5,878 nt of DNA from contig DPJP01000018.1 in the NCBI GenBank assembly GCA_003542955.1, forward strand, positions 5,551 through 11,428, read 5' to 3'. Positions 5,299 through 5,878 of the stretch are shown piece by piece. The first letter of the stretch is position 1; every line of letters starts with the position of its first letter. The notes under the pieces are model-generated. The model was not told the DNA's origin. It saw nothing but the letters and a program-made list of their open reading frames with translations, and did not search any database. The translations under genes and the position numbers were made by a program. The DNA comes from Armatimonadota bacterium. GTDB lineage: Bacteria > Armatimonadota > Zipacnadia > Zipacnadales > UBA11051.

Positions 5299-5878
5299 CG
5301 CAGGTTACAGTCTTCGACACCACCGGCCGCGGCGACTACCCGCCCCGCGCGCTCGAGCAACTCGAGGGGCTCCCCGTGGAGCTGATCTCCCGCCCCATCC
5401 CCGATCAGGAGTCGCTGCTCGCCGAATGCCGGGACGCCGACATCATCCTGATGACCGCCTTGCGCTTCGACCGCCCGACCATGGAGCAACTTCCCCGCCT
5501 GCGCGGCATCGTCCGCTACGGTGTCGGCCTGGATACCATCGACCTGCACGCTGCCTCGGAAATGGGCATCGAGGTCCGCAACGTCCGCGACTTCTGCTCT
5601 GAGGAGATAGCCGACCATGCGCTGGGGATGCTGATCGCCTGCGCGCGGGGCGTGTTCCGTGATGCCACTCGCGTCCGCGAAGGAGAATGGCGACGCTGCG
5701 GGCAGCCCGTGCGCCGGCTGCGGGGAAGCTGCCTGGGCATCGTCGGCCTTGGCGCGATCGGGCGTGCGCTGGCCACTCGCGCACAGGTGCTGGGCATGAC
5801 GGTGCTGGCCACCGACCCGTTCGCGACCGCGGAAGCCGCCCGCGATGCGGGCGTGCGTCTCGTCGAGCTGCCCGAGCT
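5295..5878 (+). CDS. D-2-hydroxyacid dehydrogenase, CtBP-like, 3' end outside window
   Basis: NAD(P)-dependent dehydrogenase interconverting a D-2-hydroxy acid and its 2-oxo acid. The first 194 residues are visible. They begin with the substrate-binding half (VTVFDTT), then RYGVGLDTIDLHAASEMGI (74-92), the VRDFCSEEIADHALGMLIACAR segment (97-118) typical of the CtBP-like/phosphoglycerate-dehydrogenase-like branch, and the Rossmann dinucleotide loop GLGAIG (151-156) after LGIV. The acidic residue at the end of the second strand (D174 in LATDPF) favours NAD over NADP. The expected catalytic R, E and H residues of the family lie partly beyond the window, so activity cannot be judged. The ATG at 5295 overlaps the stop of the aldolase-family gene (ATGA); only a weak GGGGCGG precedes it, which fits translational coupling. 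It is a shorter-N-terminus relative of the serA product at the left edge, not a copy of it. Substrate unknown; a role with the upstream gene is inferred. Confidence 0.9.
   Translation, partial: MTQVTVFDTTGRGDYPPRALEQLEGLPVELISRPIPDQESLLAECRDADIILMTALRFDRPTMEQLPRLRGIVRYGVGLDTIDLHAASEMGIEVRNVRDFCSEEIADHALGMLIACARGVFRDATRVREGEWRRCGQPVRRLRGSCLGIVGLGAIGRALATRAQVLGMTVLATDPFATAEAARDAGVRLVELPE

Noticed and set aside
5295..5878. Duplication of serA at the right edge
   Set aside because: Both ends of the window hold 2-hydroxyacid dehydrogenase family genes, but the left piece is the regulatory/ACT half of SerA and the right piece is the N-terminal half of a CtBP-like enzyme. They do not cover the same region and give no evidence of duplication.

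Overview
The window is a high-GC bacterial segment in which every supported gene lies on the + strand, packed nose to tail with very short or overlapping junctions. It holds seven protein-coding genes, the first and last cut by the window edges. I see no rRNA, tRNA, CRISPR array, transposase or phage gene. GC-rich codon use is uniform, and the [4Fe-4S] radical SAM enzyme and the DUF1846 protein suggest an anaerobic or facultatively anaerobic bacterium. The phylum cannot be fixed from this sequence, and an uncultured metagenomic lineage is plausible.

Layout, left part (3-2359): the C-terminal end of D-3-phosphoglycerate dehydrogenase (serA: regulatory domain plus ACT domain) overlaps by ATGA the start of surE (survival/nucleotide phosphatase). 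The surE stop is followed with no gap by the ATG of a COG1313-type radical SAM protein, an uncharacterised relative of pyruvate-formate-lyase activating enzymes. These three genes look translationally coupled. Middle part (2401-4565): a 187-residue coiled-coil protein with a very acidic tail, then a 508-residue DUF1846/UPF0371 protein, a well conserved family of unknown function with a glycine-rich GTGPGSGK loop.

Right part (4566-5878): a 118-bp intergenic region carries a long imperfect inverted repeat (18 of 20 pairs). The inner 9 bases of its right arm recur a third time over the Shine-Dalgarno of the next gene. Then come an RraA-like/HMG-aldolase-family gene and, again through an ATGA overlap, the N-terminal two thirds or so of a CtBP-like D-2-hydroxyacid dehydrogenase.

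The window mixes housekeeping (serine biosynthesis, nucleotide clean-up) with less understood genes. The most natural functional pair is the last two genes, a 2-oxoacid aldolase-family protein coupled to a 2-hydroxyacid dehydrogenase, which suggests handling of a 2-keto or 2-hydroxy acid. The points most worth a second look are the three-way repeat before the RraA-like gene, the G8 tract at the end of serA, the single stop codon separating two genes in the same frame, and the coiled-coil/DUF1846 pair.
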